The notes under the pieces are model-generated. The model was given only the letters and a program-made list of their open reading frames with translations, was not told where the DNA came from and ran no database searches. The position numbers and the translations under genes are program-made. From Alphaproteobacteria bacterium (GTDB lineage: Bacteria; Pseudomonadota; Alphaproteobacteria; Kiloniellales; DSM-21159), in contig JAUILQ010000059.1 of NCBI GenBank assembly GCA_030433005.1, positions 1-35,866 on the forward strand: a stretch of 35,866 bases of DNA. The letters are read 5' to 3'. Of this stretch, positions 21,881 to 30,813 are shown piece after piece. Every line of letters starts with the position of its first letter. Position 1 is the stretch's first letter.

Positions 21881-22038
21881 CGCCACCCCCAGCCCCCCGA
21901 GCGGTGAAGTCCCTGCGGCGAGGTCGCCGATCTGCCACCTTGGCGCGCAGACCGGCATCGGGGCTCGTCCCTGACGCTCGCTCTCTGGGAGCGAGGATGC
22001 CCGCAAACCGGGGCCGAGACAACGCACAACAGAATTAA

Positions 22039-22049
22039 ATGATTGTCAT
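22039..22049. promoter_or_regulatory. weak Fur-like inverted repeat in the bidirectional promoter region
   Basis: ATGATTGTCAT is an ATGA-N3-TCAT inverted repeat in the only AT-rich patch (22031-22050) of the 21881-22378 gap, which separates the radical SAM-NRPS unit from divergent mbtH. It shares AATGATT with the stronger palindrome at 32013-32027. Possible iron control of the NRPS; weak alone. Nothing else clear is seen in this gap. Confidence 0.3.
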
Positions 22050-22378
22050 CGAGGGCGGGCCGCACTTCCTCGGCCGGCGGCGCTTGCCCCGACCGGCGAT
22101 TTCATGAGAAAGCGCCATGGGTTTCTTGGGTTAGTCTGTTGGCGGCGGGCCGAATTCTTAACGGCAGGGCCGCTCGGGCGCCCCCGACGCCGGCGAAAGC
22201 TGTCCGGATGGCGCCCGGCCCGGCGGCCATTGTTGCCGCTGGCCCGACGCGGCCCGCCGCCCGCTCGCGCACTCTGGGCATTAACTCCCGGCAAGCCCGG
22301 CTGCGCGGCATTGCGCAGCGGCCGCCGCAGCGCCTAGGCTCGCGCCGATGCGAGCGGGGCCAACAACGGAGCCGAGGG

Positions 22379-22615
22379 ATGAGCGAGGCTGAAGGCGAGG
22401 GCCGCGTCGTCGACGACGTCACGGTCGACGGCGAGGTCTTCCGGGTGCTGATCAACGACGAGGAGCAGTACTCGCTGTGGCCCGCCGGCAAGGAGATCCC
22501 GGCCGGCTGGTCATCGGTGTTCGGTCCGGACTCCAAGGAAGCCTGCCTGGCCTACGTCGAGGAGCACTGGACCGACATGCGCCCGAAGAGCCTGCGCGAG
22601 GCGATGGACGGCTAG
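22379..22615 (+). CDS. MbtH-like protein
   Basis: 78 aa. MbtH proteins bind adenylation domains and aid their folding and activity. The family signature is intact: FRVLINDEEQYSLWP (21-35), PAGW (41-44), then CLAYVEEHWTDMRPKSL (56-72), including both conserved Trp pairs. The start ATG 22379 follows a GGAG about 9 bases upstream; the longer frame upstream is not conserved in character. It is divergent from the radical SAM-NRPS unit, and its presence supports a working NRPS, most likely serving one or both A domains there. Confidence 0.95.
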   Translation: MSEAEGEGRVVDDVTVDGEVFRVLINDEEQYSLWPAGKEIPAGWSSVFGPDSKEACLAYVEEHWTDMRPKSLREAMDG

Positions 22616-22637
22616 CCCCTCGCTCGGGACGAGGGGC
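22615..22637. terminator. hairpin between convergent genes
   Basis: GCCCCTCG (22615-22622) pairs with CGAGGGGC (22630-22637) around a 7-nt loop, between mbtH and the convergent aldolase gene. No T-tract, so termination strength is uncertain. Confidence 0.5.
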
Positions 22638-22643
22638 GCCGGG

Positions 22644-23456
22644 TCACTGGAACATGTCGGGCTGGCTGGCGGCGATCTGCTCGTAGGCCGGCTGGAAGTG
22701 CAGCCAGCCGATGTACTCGCTGCCGACGTGCTCGCGGCTGTAGCGGGCCGCCGACTCCGGCACCCGGATCGGCTTGTGGCCCGAGGCTTCGACCAGCAGC
22801 TGCTGCTGGCAGCAGCGCTCCAGCGCGGCGAACCAGAAGGCCGCCGACTCGATCGAGTGGCGGCTGGCGGTCAGCAGGCCGTGGTTCTGGTGGATCGCCG
22901 CCTTGACGCCCTTGAAGGCGGCGGCGACCTTCGGCCCGGCCGGGTTCTCGACGGCGACCTGGCCGGCCTCCTCGGTGATCACGACGTGGTCCTCGTAGAA
23001 GGCGCAGGCGTCCTGGGAGATCGGCTCGAGCGGCCGGCCGAGCGCGGCGAAGGCCCCGCCGTAGAGCGTGTGGGCGTGGCACATCGCCAGGATGTCCGGG
23101 TGCTGCTCGTGGACCGCGGCGTGCAGCACGAAGCCGGCGCGGTTGACCGCGTACTCGCCCTCGACGACCCGGCCGTCGTGGTCGACCAGGATCAGGTTCG
23201 ACATCCGGACCTGTGCGAAGTGCACGGCCATCGGGTTGGTCCAGTAGAGCTCCGGGCGCTCCGGATCGCGGATCGTCAGGTGGCCGGCGAAGCCGTAGTC
23301 CAGGCCCTGCTGGGCGAAGTAGCGGCAGGCGCCGACCAGCCGCTCCTTGCGGTACTGGCGCTCCTCGGCCGCGGTCTCGAACTCCGGACGCACCGGGAAC
23401 TTGAGGTCGGGCTGCTCGGGCTCGTAGATCGACTGGCGGTTGCCAAGGTCCGGCAT
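22644..23456 (-). CDS. class II aldolase/adducin family protein
   Basis: 270 aa from ATG 23456 with AGGGAG upstream. Class II aldolases use a divalent metal held by three His; here MCHAHTLYGG gives His127 and His129, and HQNHGLLT gives His192. Conserved family segments include YGFAGHLTIRDP (54-65) and SNLILVDHDGRVVEG (86-100). The length fits the L-fuculose-phosphate-aldolase-like group used widely for unknown sugars and hydroxy acids. It is divergent from the amidohydrolase gene with a 180-bp shared upstream region. Substrate cannot be read from sequence. Confidence 0.88.
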   Translation of the reverse strand: MPDLGNRQSIYEPEQPDLKFPVRPEFETAAEERQYRKERLVGACRYFAQQGLDYGFAGHLTIRDPERPELYWTNPMAVHFAQVRMSNLILVDHDGRVVEGEYAVNRAGFVLHAAVHEQHPDILAMCHAHTLYGGAFAALGRPLEPISQDACAFYEDHVVITEEAGQVAVENPAGPKVAAAFKGVKAAIHQNHGLLTASRHSIESAAFWFAALERCCQQQLLVEASGHKPIRVPESAARYSREHVGSEYIGWLHFQPAYEQIAASQPDMFQ

Positions 23457-23636
23457 CTGGGTCTCCCTGGAGGGCTTCTGGCAAGACGGCTCGTTGTCGA
23501 CAGAAGCTAGGGCTTGCCGAGGCGGCTGGCGAGAGGCCAAAGAGGGAAACCTGCCTTGCCCGGCGTTCATGCTGGCGCCGAGGCGCCATCGAGCCCGCCG
23601 ACCGACCCTGGCAACCGACGAAGGGGACCAAGCGCC

Positions 23637-24842
23637 ATGACCGGGATCACCATCCAGCCGCAGCGCCTGCTCGACGACCTGGAGACCCTGCGCTCCTACG
23701 GCCGCTGCGGCAGCGGGGTCGTGCGGCCGGCCTACTGCGAGGCCGACATCGAGGCGCGCAAGTGGCTGGCCGGGCGGATGCGCGAGGCCGGGCTGGAGCC
23801 GGTCTTCGATCCCGTCGGCAACCTCTTCGGCCTGCCGCCCGGCGACGAGCCCTGCCTGCTCATGGGCTCGCACTCCGACAGCCAGCCCGAGGGCGGCTGG
23901 CTCGACGGCGCCTACGGCGTGATCGCCGCCCTGGAGGTTGCGCGCGCCAGCCGGGAAGCCGGCGGCCCCCCGGTCGCGGTGGTCTCCTTCCAGGACGAGG
24001 AGGGGCGCTTCACGACGCTGACCGGCAGCCGCGTCTGGTCCGGCCTGATGTCGCTGGAGGAAGCCGACGCCATGACCGACCACGAGGGCGTGACCATGGC
24101 CGAGGCGCGGGCGACCATGGCCGACCTCGCCGGCGACTTCCCGGCGCACGGCCGCTTCTCCGCCTTCGTCGAGGCGCACATCGAGCAGGGCCCGGTGCTC
24201 GACCAGTCGGGCGAGCGGATCGGCGTCGTCGAGGACATCGTCGGCATCCGCAGCGAGCGCTACCGCTTCGAGGGCCAGCAGAACCACGCCGGCACCACGC
24301 CGATGCGCCTGCGCCGCGACGCCTACCAGGGCCTGGCCGAGTTCACGACGCTGCTCAACGCGCGCCTGGCGCCGCTGGTCACCCCGGCGACGGTCTGGAC
24401 CATCGGCCACGTCGCGGTGCACCCCAACGCGCCCTCGATCGTGCCGGGCCGCGTCGACTTCACGGTGCAGTGGCGCGACGGCGAGACCGCCCGGCTCGAC
24501 CGCATGGAGAGCGTCATCCGCAGCACCGCCGAGGAGGTCGCCGGCAAGCGCGAGCTCTCGGTCTCGCGCTCGGCCTACGCGCGGATCGAACCGGCGCGCA
24601 TGGCCCCGGCCCTGGCGGCACGCATCGAGGCGGCGGCCCGGCAGCACGCCGAGGGGCTGTGGCGGCGCATGCCCTCGGGCGCGCTGCACGACGCCGCCAA
24701 CGTCGCCCACGTCATGCCGGCGGCGATGCTGTTCGTGCCCTCGAAGCGCGGCATCAGCCACTCCTTCGAGGAGGACACCGCCCACGACGACCTGGCGCTC
24801 GGCGCCCAGGTCCTGGCGACCGCCGCGGCGAACGCGGGGTAG
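23637..24842 (+). CDS. M20-family Zn-dependent amidohydrolase (hydantoinase/carbamoylase type)
   Basis: 401 aa from ATG 23637. This group hydrolyses N-carbamoyl amino acids, beta-ureido acids or allantoate with a two-metal site. Ligands visible: GSHSDSQPEGGWLDGAYG (His79, Asp90), FQDEEG (Glu121/Glu122), EAHIEQGP (His181) and a C-terminal GISHSFEED. The dimerisation or lid domain is the middle portion (NHAGTTPM to VHPNAPSIVPG). The exact substrate within the group is not decidable; a role in pyrimidine, purine or hydantoin breakdown is typical. Divergent from the aldolase gene, with the helicase gene following on the same strand. Confidence 0.9.
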   Translation: MTGITIQPQRLLDDLETLRSYGRCGSGVVRPAYCEADIEARKWLAGRMREAGLEPVFDPVGNLFGLPPGDEPCLLMGSHSDSQPEGGWLDGAYGVIAALEVARASREAGGPPVAVVSFQDEEGRFTTLTGSRVWSGLMSLEEADAMTDHEGVTMAEARATMADLAGDFPAHGRFSAFVEAHIEQGPVLDQSGERIGVVEDIVGIRSERYRFEGQQNHAGTTPMRLRRDAYQGLAEFTTLLNARLAPLVTPATVWTIGHVAVHPNAPSIVPGRVDFTVQWRDGETARLDRMESVIRSTAEEVAGKRELSVSRSAYARIEPARMAPALAARIEAAARQHAEGLWRRMPSGALHDAANVAHVMPAAMLFVPSKRGISHSFEEDTAHDDLALGAQVLATAAANAG

Positions 24843-24917
24843 GGCCTGTGCCTTTCGGGCACGAGCCCGGTGTGACAGCGCTCGCCGGCGTTGCGAACGA
24901 AAGGGGACCGTGATTCA

Positions 24918-27038
24918 GTGGATCGCCCGAGTCCCCGAGTCGCGAGCCCTTCCTTGTCCGCCGTACCTCTCGTCCCGCCCGCCGGCCCTCTCGACAGCCT
25001 CAACCCCGAGCAGCGGCGGGCCGCCGAGCACGGCGCGGGGCCGCTGCTGGTCATCGCCGGCGCCGGCTCGGGCAAGACCAGCACCCTGGCGCACCGCGTC
25101 GCCCACCTGATCGTCGGCGGCGCCGATCCGCGGCGCATCCTGCTGATGACCTTCTCGCGTCGCGCCGCCGCCGACATGACCCGCCGGGTCGAGCGCATCG
25201 CCCGCCAGGCGCTCGGCGAGAAGGCCGGCGTGCTGGCCGGCGGCCTCGCCTGGGCCGGCACCTTCCACGGCATCGGCGCGCGCCTGCTGCGCGACTACGC
25301 GGCCCAACTCGGCCTCGACCCCGGCTTCACGATCCACGACCGCGAGGACTCGGCCGACCTGATGAACCTGGTGCGCCACGAGCTCGGCCTGTCGAGGACC
25401 GAGAAGCGCTTCCCGACCAAGGCGACCTGCCTGGCGATCTACTCGCGCTGCGTCAACGCCGAGCAGCCGCTCGACGCGGTGCTGGAGCAGGCCTTTCCCT
25501 GGTGCGCCGACTGGGCCGAGGCGCTCAGGCAGCTGTTCTCCGGCTACGTCGAGGCCAAGCAGCAGCAGAACGTGCTGGACTACGACGACCTGCTGCTCGC
25601 CTGGGCCCAGGCCGTCTCGGATCCCGAGCTGGCGGCCGAGATCGGCGGCCTGTTCGACCACGTGCTGGTCGACGAGTACCAGGACACCAACCGCCTGCAG
25701 GCCTCGATCGTCCTGGCCCTGCGGCCCGAGGGGCGGGGCCTGACCGTGGTCGGCGACGACGCCCAGTCGATCTACGCCTTCCGGGCCGCGACGGTGCGCA
25801 ACATCCTGGACTTCCCGGCCGCCTTCGAGCCGCCGGCGACGGTCTTGACGCTGGAGCGCAACTACCGCTCGACGCAGCCGATCCTGGCAGCCGCCAACGG
25901 GGTCATCGGCCTGGCCGCCGAGCGCTTCACCAAGAACCTCTGGAGCGAGCGCCGGGGAGAGGGAGAGTCCGGCGGGCGGCCGCGCCTGGTCGCGGTCGCC
26001 GACGAGGCGACCCAGGCGCGCTACGTCGTCGAGCGGGTGCTCGAGAACCGCGAGGCCGGCGCGACGCTGAAGCAGCAGGCGGTGCTGTTCCGCACCTCGC
26101 ACCATTCGGGCCCGCTCGAGGTCGAGCTGACCCGGCGCAACATCCCCTTCGTCAAGTTCGGCGGCCTCAAGTTCCTCGACGCGGCGCACGTCAAGGACCT
26201 GCTGGCGCTGCTGCGCTTCGCCGGCAACCCGCGCGACCGCGTCGCCGGCTTCCGCCTGCTGCAGCTGCTGCCCGGCGTCGGGCCGGCCTCGGCGCAGCGC
26301 GCGCTCGACGCCATGGCGGCGGCCGCCGACCCGCTGGCCGCGCTGGCCGGGCTGCCGGCCCCGCCGCGCGCCGGCGAGGGCTGGGCCGGCCTGGTCGAGA
26401 CCCTGGCCGGGCTCGCCTCCGACGGCGGCCGCGACTGGCCCGCCGACCTGGAGCGCGCCCGCCTGTGGTACGAGCCGCAGCTCGAGCGCATCCACGAGGA
26501 TGCGGCCGTGCGGCGCGCCGACCTGCTGCAGCTCGAGCAGATCGCCCAGGGCTACCCCTCGCGCGAGCGCTTCCTGACCGAGCTGACCCTGGACCCGCCC
26601 GACGCGACCAGCGACGAGGCCGGCGTGCCGCTGCTCGACGAGGACTACCTGGTGCTCTCGACGATCCACTCGGCCAAGGGCCAGGAGTGGAAGTCGGTGT
26701 TCGTTCTCAACGTCGTCGACGGCTGCCTGCCCTCCGACCTCGGCGCCGGCACCACGGCCGAGCTCGAGGAGGAGCGGCGGCTGCTCTACGTCGCCATGAC
26801 CCGGGCGCGCGACGACCTCGACCTGATCGTGCCGCAGCGCTTCTTCACCCACGCCCAGCGCGCCCAGGGCGACCGCCACGTCTACGCCTCGCGCAGCCGC
26901 TTCATCGCGCGCGAGCTGCTCGACCTCTTCGAGCGCACGGCCTGGCCGAAGGCCGCCACGGGACCGCTCACCGCCCGCCCGCCGGCCGCCGCGCCGCGCG
27001 TCGACGTCGGCGCCCGGATGCGGGCGATGTGGCAGTAG
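24918..27038 (+). CDS. UvrD/Rep-like superfamily 1 DNA helicase
   Basis: 706 aa from GTG 24918, with GGGGA ten bases upstream. A TTG at 24891 would add nine residues. SF1A helicase motifs in order: Q-motif LNPEQRRAAEH, Walker A GAGSGKT (48-54), Ia LLMTFSRRAAADM, II LVDEYQDT (near 251), III VVGDDAQSIYAFRAA, IV LERNYRST, V VLSTIHSAKGQEW and VI EEERRLLYVAMTRARDDL. The 2B region is present but short, and the C-terminal tail is Pro/Ala-rich. It unwinds DNA 3' to 5' in repair or replication restart by family. It is not necessarily the main UvrD of the genome. Confidence 0.94.
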   Translation: MDRPSPRVASPSLSAVPLVPPAGPLDSLNPEQRRAAEHGAGPLLVIAGAGSGKTSTLAHRVAHLIVGGADPRRILLMTFSRRAAADMTRRVERIARQALGEKAGVLAGGLAWAGTFHGIGARLLRDYAAQLGLDPGFTIHDREDSADLMNLVRHELGLSRTEKRFPTKATCLAIYSRCVNAEQPLDAVLEQAFPWCADWAEALRQLFSGYVEAKQQQNVLDYDDLLLAWAQAVSDPELAAEIGGLFDHVLVDEYQDTNRLQASIVLALRPEGRGLTVVGDDAQSIYAFRAATVRNILDFPAAFEPPATVLTLERNYRSTQPILAAANGVIGLAAERFTKNLWSERRGEGESGGRPRLVAVADEATQARYVVERVLENREAGATLKQQAVLFRTSHHSGPLEVELTRRNIPFVKFGGLKFLDAAHVKDLLALLRFAGNPRDRVAGFRLLQLLPGVGPASAQRALDAMAAAADPLAALAGLPAPPRAGEGWAGLVETLAGLASDGGRDWPADLERARLWYEPQLERIHEDAAVRRADLLQLEQIAQGYPSRERFLTELTLDPPDATSDEAGVPLLDEDYLVLSTIHSAKGQEWKSVFVLNVVDGCLPSDLGAGTTAELEEERRLLYVAMTRARDDLDLIVPQRFFTHAQRAQGDRHVYASRSRFIARELLDLFERTAWPKAATGPLTARPPAAAPRVDVGARMRAMWQ

Positions 27039-27058
27039 CGGGCGGCCGCGCCGCTCCC

Positions 27059-27203
27059 ACCTCACCCCGGCCCTCTCCCCCCAAAGGGCGGAGAGGGAGT
27101 CGAACGGCTGGGCCCGGCGCTCCAATCCCTCTCCGCTCCCTTGGGGAGGGGAGAGGGAGGGGCCCGCGGCCGCAGGCCGTGGGAGGGAGAGGTGAGGGGG
27201 AAG
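27059..27203. repeat. REP-like intergenic palindromic repeat block
   Basis: The gap between the helicase and the convergent reductase gene holds CCTCACCCCGGCCCTCTCCC near 27060, mirrored by GGGAGAGG and GGAGGGAGAGGTGAGGGG near 27140-27200, with internal mirrored CCCTCTCC/GGAGAGGG blocks. The ends are complementary, so the block can fold into a long stem. Such CTCACCCC...GGGGTGAG repeats are common intergenic elements in high-GC proteobacteria. Confidence 0.75.
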
Positions 27204-27216
27204 GCGGCTCGGCGCG

Positions 27217-28170
27217 TCAGTCCCGCGGTGCGCCGTCCTGGTGGAACTTGAGGGCGGCGACGACGAAGCCGTTGGCCGGGGTCGGCACGCCGAGCTCGCG
27301 GCCGAGGCCGACGACCTTGCCGGAGAGCCAGGGCAGCTCCAGGCGGTTGCCGCGCTCCAGGTCGACGGCCATCGAGGCCTTGACCGTGGCGCCCAGGCTG
27401 TTGGCGCGCTCGGCCATGGTCTCGACCAGGTCGTCCGGCAGCGCCACGCCGCTCGCCTTGCCGACCGCCAGGGTCTCGCGCATGACCTGGAGCAGCAGGG
27501 CGCGGGTGTCGGGGTCGCCGCGCACCTCGCCGACCGGCCGGCGGGTCACCGCGGTCAGCGCCGAAAGGCCGACCAGCATGATGAACTTGGTCCAGAGCGC
27601 GACGTGGATGTCCTCGGGCCGGGCGTGCTCGATGCCGGCGGCGGTCAGCGCGGCGTCGAGCATCTCGCAGCGCTCGCTTTGCCGGCCGTCGAGCTCGCCG
27701 AAGCGGATCCGCTGGAAGGGGCTGTAGCAGCGGATGACGCCGGGCTCGGCGATGGTCGCCGAGATCTCGGCGACGCCGCCCAGCACGTGCTCCTCGCCCA
27801 GCACGCCGGCGATGCGCTGCTCGGAATCGACGCCGTTCTGCAGCGAGAGCACGGCGGTGTCCGGGCCGATCAGCGGACGGCAGGCTTCGGCGGCGCTCTC
27901 GGTGTCCCAGAGCTTGACGGAAAACAGCACGAAGTCGACCGGGCCGATGCTCGACGGGTCGTCGGTCGCCTCGACCGGCAGGGTCCTGCGCTCCTCCCCG
28001 GCCTCGACGGTCAGGCCGTGATCGCGCAGCGCCTCGAGGTGCGCGCCGCGCGCGACGAAGGTGGTCGGAAAGCCGGCCGCCGCCAGCTTGGCGCCGAAGA
28101 AGCCGCCGACGCCGCCGCTGCCCATGATCGCGAAGCGGGGCTTCTGCCCGCCGCCTGCCGTGTCGCCCAT
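27217..28170 (-). CDS. ketopantoate reductase (PanE/ApbA) family protein
   Basis: 317 aa from ATG 28170 with AAGGA upstream; the longer frame lacks conservation-like composition. It has an N-terminal NADP-binding GSGGVGGFFG (17-26), SVKLWDT with Lys85, QNGVDSE with Asn112, and WTKFIMLVGLSALTA with Lys195, the catalytic lysine position of the family. The C-terminal helical domain carries the usual LELPWLSGKVV (ExxxxxG) segment. By family it reduces 2-dehydropantoate to pantoate for CoA synthesis, but many paralogues act on other 2-oxo acids and no panB/panC neighbour is present. Divergent from the TauE/SafE gene. Confidence 0.9.
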   Translation of the reverse strand: MGDTAGGGQKPRFAIMGSGGVGGFFGAKLAAAGFPTTFVARGAHLEALRDHGLTVEAGEERRTLPVEATDDPSSIGPVDFVLFSVKLWDTESAAEACRPLIGPDTAVLSLQNGVDSEQRIAGVLGEEHVLGGVAEISATIAEPGVIRCYSPFQRIRFGELDGRQSERCEMLDAALTAAGIEHARPEDIHVALWTKFIMLVGLSALTAVTRRPVGEVRGDPDTRALLLQVMRETLAVGKASGVALPDDLVETMAERANSLGATVKASMAVDLERGNRLELPWLSGKVVGLGRELGVPTPANGFVVAALKFHQDGAPRD

Positions 28171-28370
28171 GCCCTGGAGATCCTTTCGTTGCGCGAAGGT
28201 CGGGCTCCGGCATAGGCGAGGTCCGGCCGGCGGCGCAACGCCCGCCGCTGCAAGGCAGACCCGCCGCGCGGAAACGGTGAAGTGCCGGGGCAGGGGTGGC
28301 GAAGGGGGCGCGCGCACCCTAAAACCTCTTCCCGTCTCCTTCCTGCCTTCCCAGTCGCGGGGCTGCTTTC

Positions 28371-29207
28371 TTGATCGATCTTCCTCCCCTCGGCGAGCTC
28401 GCCTGGCTCGCCGGCGCCATGGTCGCGACCGGCGCGCTGGCCGGCGTGCTCGCCGGGCTGCTCGGCGTCGGCGGCGGCATCGTCATCGTGCCGGTGCTCT
28501 CGGTGATCCTGGCGGTGCTCGGCGTCGAGCCGGCGATCCTGATGCACGTCGCCGTCGGCACCTCGCTGCTGACCATCGTGCCGACCTCGATCTCCTCGGC
28601 GCGCTCCCACGCCAGGCGCGGCGCCGTCGACTGGTCGCTGATCAAGCGCTGGGCGGCGACCATCGTCGTCGGCGCGATCCTCGGCGGCCTCGCCGCCGGC
28701 CAGCTGCGCTCGGCGCAGTTGAGCCTGGTGTTCGCGGTCATCGCCCTGGCCGTGGCGCTGTTCATGCTGCTGCGCCGCGAGGGCCAGCCGCTGTTCCAGG
28801 GACTGCCCAGGACGCCGCTCGACCAGCCGATCCCCCTGACCATGGGCGTGATCTCGACCCTGATGGGCATCGGCGGCGGCACGCTCGGCGTGCCGCTGCT
28901 CTCGGCCTGCGCCTACCCGGTGCGCCAGGCGGTCGCGACCGCCAGCGTGTTCGGCCTGCTGATCGCGGTGCCGGGCTCGATCGGCTTCGTCGTCTCGGGC
29001 TGGGGCCACCCGGACCTGCCGCCCTTCTCGCTGGGCTACCCGAACCTGCTCGGCCTGGTCTGCATCGCGCCGCTGACCATCGTCTTCGCGCCGCTGGGGG
29101 CGAAGATCGCGCATACCATCCGCCCGGGCCTGCTGCGCGTGCTCTTCGCGCTCTTCCTGATCGCCACCGCGGTCAAGATGCTGCTCGCCGCCCTGGGCAT
29201 CTTCTGA
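28371..29207 (+). CDS. TauE/SafE (TSUP) family membrane exporter
   Basis: 278 aa, starting at TTG 28371, which keeps the first membrane helix whole; no clear ribosome-binding site is seen, and ATG 28419 is an alternative. Two inverted homologous halves each begin with the family's glycine signature: GLLGVGGGIVIVP (about 32-44) and GIGGGTLGVPLLSAC (about 164-178). Seven or eight hydrophobic segments are visible. Family members move sulfite, sulfonates or other organic anions across the inner membrane; the substrate here is not known. No sulfur-metabolism genes adjoin it. Confidence 0.9.
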   Translation: MIDLPPLGELAWLAGAMVATGALAGVLAGLLGVGGGIVIVPVLSVILAVLGVEPAILMHVAVGTSLLTIVPTSISSARSHARRGAVDWSLIKRWAATIVVGAILGGLAAGQLRSAQLSLVFAVIALAVALFMLLRREGQPLFQGLPRTPLDQPIPLTMGVISTLMGIGGGTLGVPLLSACAYPVRQAVATASVFGLLIAVPGSIGFVVSGWGHPDLPPFSLGYPNLLGLVCIAPLTIVFAPLGAKIAHTIRPGLLRVLFALFLIATAVKMLLAALGIF

Positions 29208-29231
29208 GGACGCCGTCCCGGAACGCTGCGC

Positions 29232-29885
29232 TCAGGCCTCGGCGTCGGGCTGCTTCTTCGGCTGGGTCTCGTCGAAGGCCGGCAGCGCCATGCAGGCCTC
29301 GAACACCGCCATGGTGCGCGGGACGGCGTCGAGCGGGCAGTGGAAGCGGTAGGCGTTGAAGATCTGCGGCACCAGGCAGATGTCGGCGATCGTCACCGCC
29401 TGGCCATAGGAGTAGCGGCCGCCCCGCAGGCCCTGGGCCTCGAGGCCCTGCAGGCTGGATTCGTAGTTCTTCAGGCCCTCGGTGACCCAGTGGCAGTACC
29501 AGCGGTCGTGCGCCGCCTGGTCGAGGCCGAGCGTGCCCTTCAGGTACTTGAGGACACGCAGGTTGTTGAGCGGATGGATCTCGCAGCCGATGACCTGCGC
29601 CAGCGCCCGCACGTGGGCGCGGCCGGCCGGATCGGCGGGCAGGATCGGCGGCTCCGGGTGGGTCTCCTCCAGGTAGTCGAGCAGCGCCAGCGACTGGGTC
29701 AGCGTGTGGCCGCCGTCGACCAGCGTCGGCACCAGGCCGTGCGGGTTGACCGCGAGGTAGCCCTCGCCGCGCTGCTCGTCCTTCGGCAGGCTGACGTAGT
29801 GCGCCTGGTAGTCGAGCCCCTTGAGCGCCAGCGCGATGCGCAGGCGGTAGGAGGTCGAGGACCGGTAGTAGCCGTAGAGCTCCAT
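29232..29885 (-). CDS. maiA: maleylacetoacetate isomerase (zeta-class GST)
   Basis: 217 aa from ATG 29885. The zeta-class active-site motif SSTSYRLRIAL (9-19) is intact (family SSxSxRVRIAL), followed by NPHGLVPTLVDGG, TQSLALLDYLEE, and in the C-terminal domain ADICLVPQIFNAYRF. The enzyme isomerises maleylacetoacetate to fumarylacetoacetate in tyrosine and homogentisate breakdown using glutathione. hmgA and fahA are not in the window. It lies just downstream of another GST-fold gene on the same strand (91 bp between them). Zeta-class assignment is strong; the physiological substrate could also be a haloacid. Confidence 0.92.
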   Translation of the reverse strand: MELYGYYRSSTSYRLRIALALKGLDYQAHYVSLPKDEQRGEGYLAVNPHGLVPTLVDGGHTLTQSLALLDYLEETHPEPPILPADPAGRAHVRALAQVIGCEIHPLNNLRVLKYLKGTLGLDQAAHDRWYCHWVTEGLKNYESSLQGLEAQGLRGGRYSYGQAVTIADICLVPQIFNAYRFHCPLDAVPRTMAVFEACMALPAFDETQPKKQPDAEA

Positions 29886-29976
29886 CGTCGCGCATCTCCC
29901 CGCTGGCGTTTCCCGTCTTCTTGTCGTGCGAGCTTGCCAGTTTTCCATGGCGCGATGAAGCGGAGCGGGGGCGGCG

Positions 29977-30591
29977 TCAGCCCTGGGGCACGGTCTGGGC
30001 CAGCGAAGGCCGCTTCGAGACCTCCGCGTACCAGGCGGCGAGGCGCGGCGCCGTGGCGCGCCAGTCGCGCTCGGCGAAACGGAAGTCGAGGTAGCCGAGC
30101 GCGCAGGCGACGCCGAGCGCGCCGATGTCGAAGGCCGCCTCGAGCCGGTCGATCCAGTCGGCCTCGAGCTCGGCGACCGAGGAGTCGACCTTGGCGAGCT
30201 GGCCCTCGAGCCAGTCGTCCCAGCGCTTGTCCTCGGGCCTGAGCGCGCTCTCGTAGCGGGCCAGCAGCGCGGCGTCGAGCAGCGCCTGGGCCAGGGCGAA
30301 CAGCGTCAGGGCCTGCCAGCGCGCCGGCCCCTCGGCCGGGAACAGCCGCGGGCCCTGGTGGCGGGCGTCGAGATACTCGCAGATGACCCGGCTGTCGTAG
30401 AGCGCGCTGCCGTCCTCGAGCAGGGCCGTGGGTACCTTGCCGCTCGGGTTGTGGGCGAGGATCGAGGCGTCGCGCTTGACCGGCCCGGCGGCGCTGGGCA
30501 GGCGCTCGATCGAATCGGCCTGGCCGGTCTCGAGCGCCAGGGCGCTGACCATGCGCACGTAGGGCGAGGCGGGCGAGTAGAAGAGCTTCAT
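29977..30591 (-). CDS. glutathione S-transferase family protein
   Basis: 204 aa from ATG 30591. The thioredoxin-fold N-terminal domain starts MKLFYSPASPYVRM, with a Ser/Pro active-site loop, then NPSGKVPTALLEDGSALYDS (the conserved cis-Pro and the Glu/Asp-Ser glutathione-binding pair) and ICEYLD. The C-terminal helical domain contains FDIGALGVACALGYLDFRF, similar to the yfcF/yibF-like bacterial GST group. It precedes maiA in the same direction and is divergent from the dioxygenase gene. Substrate not predictable. Confidence 0.88.
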   Translation of the reverse strand: MKLFYSPASPYVRMVSALALETGQADSIERLPSAAGPVKRDASILAHNPSGKVPTALLEDGSALYDSRVICEYLDARHQGPRLFPAEGPARWQALTLFALAQALLDAALLARYESALRPEDKRWDDWLEGQLAKVDSSVAELEADWIDRLEAAFDIGALGVACALGYLDFRFAERDWRATAPRLAAWYAEVSKRPSLAQTVPQG

Positions 30592-30813
30592 GGCGTCGCG
30601 TTCCTGTCTCGAAGGGGCTGGCGGGCCCGGGCGGGCCGGTGGGGCGGATGCTGCGCCGCCGCCGCGCTCGGCGCCAGCGCCGGCTGCGCATGGCGGGGTA
30701 CCGCCGGCCCGACCGGGGCTTCCGCGCGGTGCGCCTGGCGTAGTATCCGGGGGGACGGGACTGCCGCTCCCGCCCCGCCGCCTTTCCATTCCTTCCAGTC
30801 GTGAGGTCTTTCC

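Noticed and set aside
22644..24785. Minus-strand frame extending the aldolase far upstream
   Set aside because: The part beyond 23456 is antisense to the amidohydrolase and has no recognisable protein character.
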